Shown here piece after piece: positions 62,001 to 64,000 of a stretch of DNA of 64,000 bases. The notes under the pieces are model-generated. The model was given only the letters and a program-made list of their open reading frames with translations. It was not told the DNA's origin and ran no database searches. The DNA comes from Streptomyces monomycini (GTDB lineage: Bacteria > Actinomycetota > Actinomycetes > Streptomycetales > Streptomycetaceae), in contig NZ_JAFIQY010000005.1 in NCBI RefSeq assembly GCF_022271435.1, forward strand, positions 62,001-126,000, given 5' to 3'. Position 1 is the stretch's first letter, and every line of letters starts with the position of its first letter. Made by a program: the position numbers and the translations under genes.

Positions 62001-64000
62001 GTGTCCGTCCGCAGGCCGTCCGGGGCCGCCAGTACTGCCCAGCGCGCGAAGTCGCCGCCCCGCGCGGTGCTCAGCGGCGCCCAGGGGATCTCGCCGGTCT
62101 CCGTTTCCGGGTCCGACTGCCCGGCCTGCGGGGCGGGAGCCACCCGTGCCAGCCGCTCCGGGGTGCGCTCGTCGAAGACCTGGCGGGTGGTCAGCACATG
62201 CCCGGCGCGGCGCGCCCGCGAGGCGAGCTGCACCGCCATGATCGAGTCGCCGCCCAGCTCGAAGAAGCTGTCCTCGGGCCCCACCCGCTCCCGGCCGAGC
62301 ACCTGCGCGAACAGCGCGCACAGGGTCTCCTCGGCGGCGCCGCGCGGCTCCCGCGCCGATCCGCTGCCGGTGAAGTCGGGGGCGGGCAGTGCCTGGTGGT
62401 CGACCTTGCCGTTCACGGTCAGCGGGAGCCCGTCCAGCGGGACGAACGCCGACGGCACCATGTACTCCGGCAGCCGCCCGCCCACGAACTCGCGCAGCGC
62501 GGCGAGCAGCGCGCCGGTGTCCCGGCCCGCCGCCGCGCTGCCGCCGGACTCCCCGGTGAGCAGGGCTTCCGGAGCGCTGCCCGCGCCCACGGCGGCCCGG
62601 CCGCCGCCCGGCTCGTCGCGGAACGGCTGCTCGTCGCGCGGCGGCTGCCCGCCGTCGTACGCGGGCTGCGCGACGACGTACGCCACCAGCCGGCGCTCCC
62701 CCGGCCGGTCCTCGCGGGCCACCACCACCGCCTCGCCGACCGCCGGGTGGGCCGCCAGCGCCGCTTCGATCTCCCCCGGCTCGATACGGAAACCGCGCAC
62801 CTTGACCTGGGCGTCCGCCCGCCCGACGAAGACCAGTTCCCCGTCGTCGGTCCAGCGCACCATGTCGCCGGTGCGGTACATCCGCTCACCGGGCACGAAG
62901 GGGCTGGCGGTGAAGCGTTCCGCCGTCAGGCCGGGGCGGGAGAGGTAGCCGCGCGCCAGGCCCGTGCCGGCGATGCAGAGTTCGCCCGTCACCCCTGGCG
63001 GTACGGGCTGGAGGAACGCGTCCAGTACGTACACCTGGCGGTTGTCCAGCGGGCGGCCGACCGGCAGTACGGACGGCACCGGGTCGCCGGGGCGCAGCCG
63101 GTGCCAGGTGGCGCACAGGGCGGCCTCGGTCGGCCCGTACAGATGCCGTACGGCCACCTCGGGGCAGGCCGCGCGCACCCGGGCCACGGCGGCCGGCGGC
63201 ACCACGTCACCGCCGGTCAGCACCTCGCGCAGCCCGGCGAAGCACTCCGGTGACTCCTCGGCCACCACGCGGAACGACCCCGCCGTCAGATGTACCGCCG
63301 TGACCCCCGCCGCCACGGCCGCACGGATCCGCGGCCCGTCCACCACGCCCTGTCCGTCCACCACCACGCGCGCGCCGGACACCAGCGGCACCCACACCTC
63401 GAACAGCGAGGCGTCGAAGGCGTGCGGCGCGTGCATCAGCACCGCGTCGCCCGCGCCGACGGACCAGTCACGCTGTCCGACGAGCCCGGCGACGCTGCCG
63501 TGCGGCATCGACACGCCCTTGGGCACCCCGGTCGAACCGGAGGTGTACATCACGTACGCCAGGTCCTCAGGGCCCACCCGGACCGCCGGGTCCTGCGCGG
63601 GACTTGCGGCCACGGACGCCCGCGTACGGGGGTCGTCCAGCACCACGACGCCGCCGCGCACGCCGGGCGGCACCGCGGCCCGGGTGCTCCCGGTGCACAG
63701 CACGGCCGCCGGCGCCGAGTCGGCCAGCATGACCGCCACCCGCTCCGCCGGGTACGCGGCGTCCACCGGCACGTACGCCGCGCCCGCCTTCCAGACGCCG
63801 AGCAGCGCCACCAGCAGCCCGGCCGACCGCTCCATCAGCACGGCGACCCGGCTGCCGCGTGTCACCCCCTGGCTGATCAGGTACGTGGCCAGGCGTCCCG
63901 CTTCCGCGTCCAACTCCGCGTACGTCAGTGACTGTTCGTCGTCGGACACGGCGACGGAACCGGGCAGGCGCGCGGCCTGGCGGGCGACCAGCTCCGGCAC
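56051..64000 (-). CDS. NRPS modules 1-2: A-T-E-C-A-T-E (5' end beyond window)
   Basis: The visible 2649 residues correspond to ComA and begin at the start of an A domain, so any preceding domain is unseen. Module 1: A pocket D-A-F-H-L-G-L-L-C (Hpg), T near 586, then an E domain with HHAVADA and ETDGRR in place of HHxxxDG and EGHGRE, probably inactive. Module 2: C with HHILMDG, A with D-V-G-V-V-G-E-V-T, which I cannot match to a code from memory, T near 2103 and an E domain with intact HHLAVDG and EGHGRE. Trp is expected at position 2 from the complestatin scaffold. The stop overlaps the next GTG start. Confidence 0.93.
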   Translation of the reverse strand: MPELVARQAARLPGSVAVSDDEQSLTYAELDAEAGRLATYLISQGVTRGSRVAVLMERSAGLLVALLGVWKAGAAYVPVDAAYPAERVAVMLADSAPAAVLCTGSTRAAVPPGVRGGVVVLDDPRTRASVAASPAQDPAVRVGPEDLAYVMYTSGSTGVPKGVSMPHGSVAGLVGQRDWSVGAGDAVLMHAPHAFDASLFEVWVPLVSGARVVVDGQGVVDGPRIRAAVAAGVTAVHLTAGSFRVVAEESPECFAGLREVLTGGDVVPPAAVARVRAACPEVAVRHLYGPTEAALCATWHRLRPGDPVPSVLPVGRPLDNRQVYVLDAFLQPVPPGVTGELCIAGTGLARGYLSRPGLTAERFTASPFVPGERMYRTGDMVRWTDDGELVFVGRADAQVKVRGFRIEPGEIEAALAAHPAVGEAVVVAREDRPGERRLVAYVVAQPAYDGGQPPRDEQPFRDEPGGGRAAVGAGSAPEALLTGESGGSAAAGRDTGALLAALREFVGGRLPEYMVPSAFVPLDGLPLTVNGKVDHQALPAPDFTGSGSAREPRGAAEETLCALFAQVLGRERVGPEDSFFELGGDSIMAVQLASRARRAGHVLTTRQVFDERTPERLARVAPAPQAGQSDPETETGEIPWAPLSTARGGDFARWAVLAAPDGLRTDTLRAAVAALLDTHAVLRARTTAGDEAEPRLVVPDRGTVDAAALVSREAVAAVDLGPAAERAAREAVARLDPSAGANLQVTWLDAGTAQPGRVVLAVHHAVADAASWRILVPDFAAACEAAAAGRAPTLGPVGTSFRHWAVLSAAQAAQEHRDAEPDGPRAGTLPGGVAAASTAADADTEPAGTARRMVWTVPPQQTAALVDRAPAVFHCTADEVLLTALAAAVAHGREDARTGVLLDIETDGRREGPDGLDLSRTVGRFTRVHPVRLDLSGTALSEVLMGGPAAGTLLKSVKEQVRSAPGDDGFGPLRHRASEATTAPRIAFSCSGRPERGGAQVTAGAVATGRDAPSPYGLEAGAAIGTSAAGPTLTLTLTWRHRDGHGQADAVAQRLGRRWVEMLGGLAAHAARPGAGGHTPSDFPLLALTQDGVAELEAAVPRPADIWPLSSLQEGLLFQSSFEEEGPDVYETQWMLELSGPLDAVRLRASWEALLDRHAALRASFHRRASGEAVQVVAREVRLPWREIDLSGLSEADALSGIEELATREQERRFDTAVAPLLRLLLIRLGADRHRLVVISHHILMDGWSMPVLLAELAEVYAAGGDASALAPAASYGDYLAWRARQDQDAARAAWAAEFTGTDEPTLVAPGAADRGPVDAGHVITDIPERTTRGLAALARRHGLTVNTVMQGAWALVLARLAGRTDVVFGATVAGRPPELPGMESMVGLLINTVPVRVRLDAAQPVLGLLRDLQERQSALVAHQHLGLPEIQRLAGPGAVFDTLVVHENYPRAIAAPGSPDALSFAVLGTREATHYPLTLGVIPGERLRVHVAHRRGQVAADIAEKLVGRLVRVFEQLMTDCSVPVGRVGVLDADERALVVAEWNRTDAPVAVATMPELFRAQAGRTPGAVAVQDAHEALTYAELEHQAGQLARHLTGHGVGPECRVAVVVERSVAMAVAVLAVAMAGGVYVPVDPEYPAERIAFVLRDAGPAVVVCTTRTRAAIPAGASGGTVVLDDPTVAAAVARRTGGSLSDAERSAPLHADHAAYVIYTSGSTGVPKGVLVAHRGLANLVADRVARYRIGPDSRVVQRVSPSFDVSMGDIWPVLCAGGRLVLAPAGQESFGEDLADLLRERKATHVVLPAAFLPQLPSDGLSRLRVLVTGGEPMTDEVRRRWSAGRELFNEYGVTEATVTSTVTAPLDAGSAPAIGRPIINSRAYVLDAFLQPVPPGVVGELYVAGVNLARGYLGRAGLSASRFVADPFAPGMGVPPAEGWGRMYRTGDLVRWTGDGELVFAGRADAQVKVRGFRVELGEVEAALAAHPAVADAVAVVREDRPGERRLIGYAVPAGPGLDERSVRTHVAGTLPDYMVPAAVVVLDELPRTPNGKLDRAALPAPDFAGQVTGREPRTPAETVLCALFAELLGLDRAGAEDSFFELGGDSITSLQLVARARRAGLLLTSRQVFDEQTPERLAEVAEPVRSGPRADTAGAGTGEVPWTPVMRLLGERITGGRFAQWTTVGAPAGLGRDVLAAGLAAVLDTHAMLRARVVPRPGGPVLAVGGRGSVDADALVTRVDVAGAPDSGLDSLAERAAGEAVGRLDPAAGVLVQAVWLDAGPHRTGRLVLAVHHLAVDGVSWRILLPDLRAACEAVAAGRAPELDRAGTAFRQWAGLLAAQAKQPWRVAELPHWAAVLDGPDPVLGARALDPGTDTQATVRHRTWQVPREQVAVLATRTPAVFHCGVHEVLLAALAAAVVCARTETEAAAGVLVDIEGHGREPAAGADLSRTVGWFTSVHPVRLDLSGVDPRQVMAGGPAAGALLKAVKEQTRAVPGDGLGHGLLRHLNPETGPVLAALPAPQIGFNYLGRFPAGAPEGTVRPWEAAGSTALGGSDDPDMPAPHAVEAGAVIRDTPEGPALTLTVGGPAGVLDDAAVARLGDLWKDLLGGLAAHTAAPEAGGHTPSDFPLLDLGQDEVEEFEAIAARLEGGLSL
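58190..58220. repeat. In-frame palindromic element, A2 copy
   Basis: Same element in the module 2 A domain, encoding VPPAEGWG before RMYRTGD, although this A domain has a different pocket and recalls another lineage. Confidence 0.75.

Overview
This is high-GC actinobacterial DNA, almost certainly from a Streptomyces. Third positions are strongly G/C biased, GTG and TTG starts are common, a few rare TTA codons occur, and the gene families (SigX5-like sigma factor, MAB_1171c membrane protein, Tat-exported phospholipase C) are typical of that genus. The window covers the left part of a complestatin-type (type V) glycopeptide-family biosynthetic gene cluster and about 18 kb of flanking chromosome. 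No tRNA, rRNA, transposase or CRISPR array was seen.

Left flank, 1-18.4 kb. A plus-strand run holds the tail of a probable XRE regulator, an ImmA/IrrE-like protein, a MAB_1171c-type membrane protein and a cytochrome P450. After it come a type II thioesterase, a TTC38-like TPR protein, a secreted M6-like metalloprotease, a PlsC acyltransferase, a secreted isoaspartyl peptidase/asparaginase and a Tat-dependent phospholipase C with a candidate PHO box. Next are a TTA-containing hypothetical protein, an APC permease, two GNAT acetyltransferases and an ECF sigma factor with a SnoaL-like tail. Strong hairpins separate several of these units.

Precursor supply, 18.4-23.6 kb. Two divergent pairs encode the full route to 4-hydroxyphenylglycine (Hpg). 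Prephenate dehydrogenase and HpgT lie on the minus strand; HmaS and Hmo lie on the plus strand. A 383-bp intergenic region separates them, and an intrinsic terminator follows hmo.

Tailoring and assembly, 23.7-64 kb, all minus strand. Transcription runs right to left: NRPS modules 1-2 (cut by the right edge), module 3, modules 4-6, module 7 with X and TE domains, MbtH, a cation/proton antiporter, an FAD-dependent halogenase, two crosslinking-type P450s and a ferredoxin. Genes overlap by 4 bp or are separated by at most about 70 bp, so this looks like one operon of more than 40 kb. Adenylation pocket residues read by eye give Hpg - unusual code (Trp by analogy) - Hpg - Hpg - Hpg - Tyr (with an N-methyltransferase) - Hpg. 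This is the complestatin/chloropeptin backbone. Two P450s, one halogenase and no glycosyltransferase or Dpg genes agree with a twice-crosslinked, chlorinated, non-glycosylated product. Complestatin itself, a close analogue, or a longer relative such as corbomycin cannot be separated without the sequence beyond 64000.

The most unusual observations lie inside the assembly line. A decayed adenylation domain sits between the X and TE domains, like the fossil of an eighth module. A palindromic 31-bp element is inserted in frame at the same place in six of seven A domains. Epimerization domains 1 and 6 are degenerate in matching ways, and module 1 carries what may be an N-methyltransferase excision scar. 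The docking sequences of the module 4 and module 7 proteins are nearly identical.
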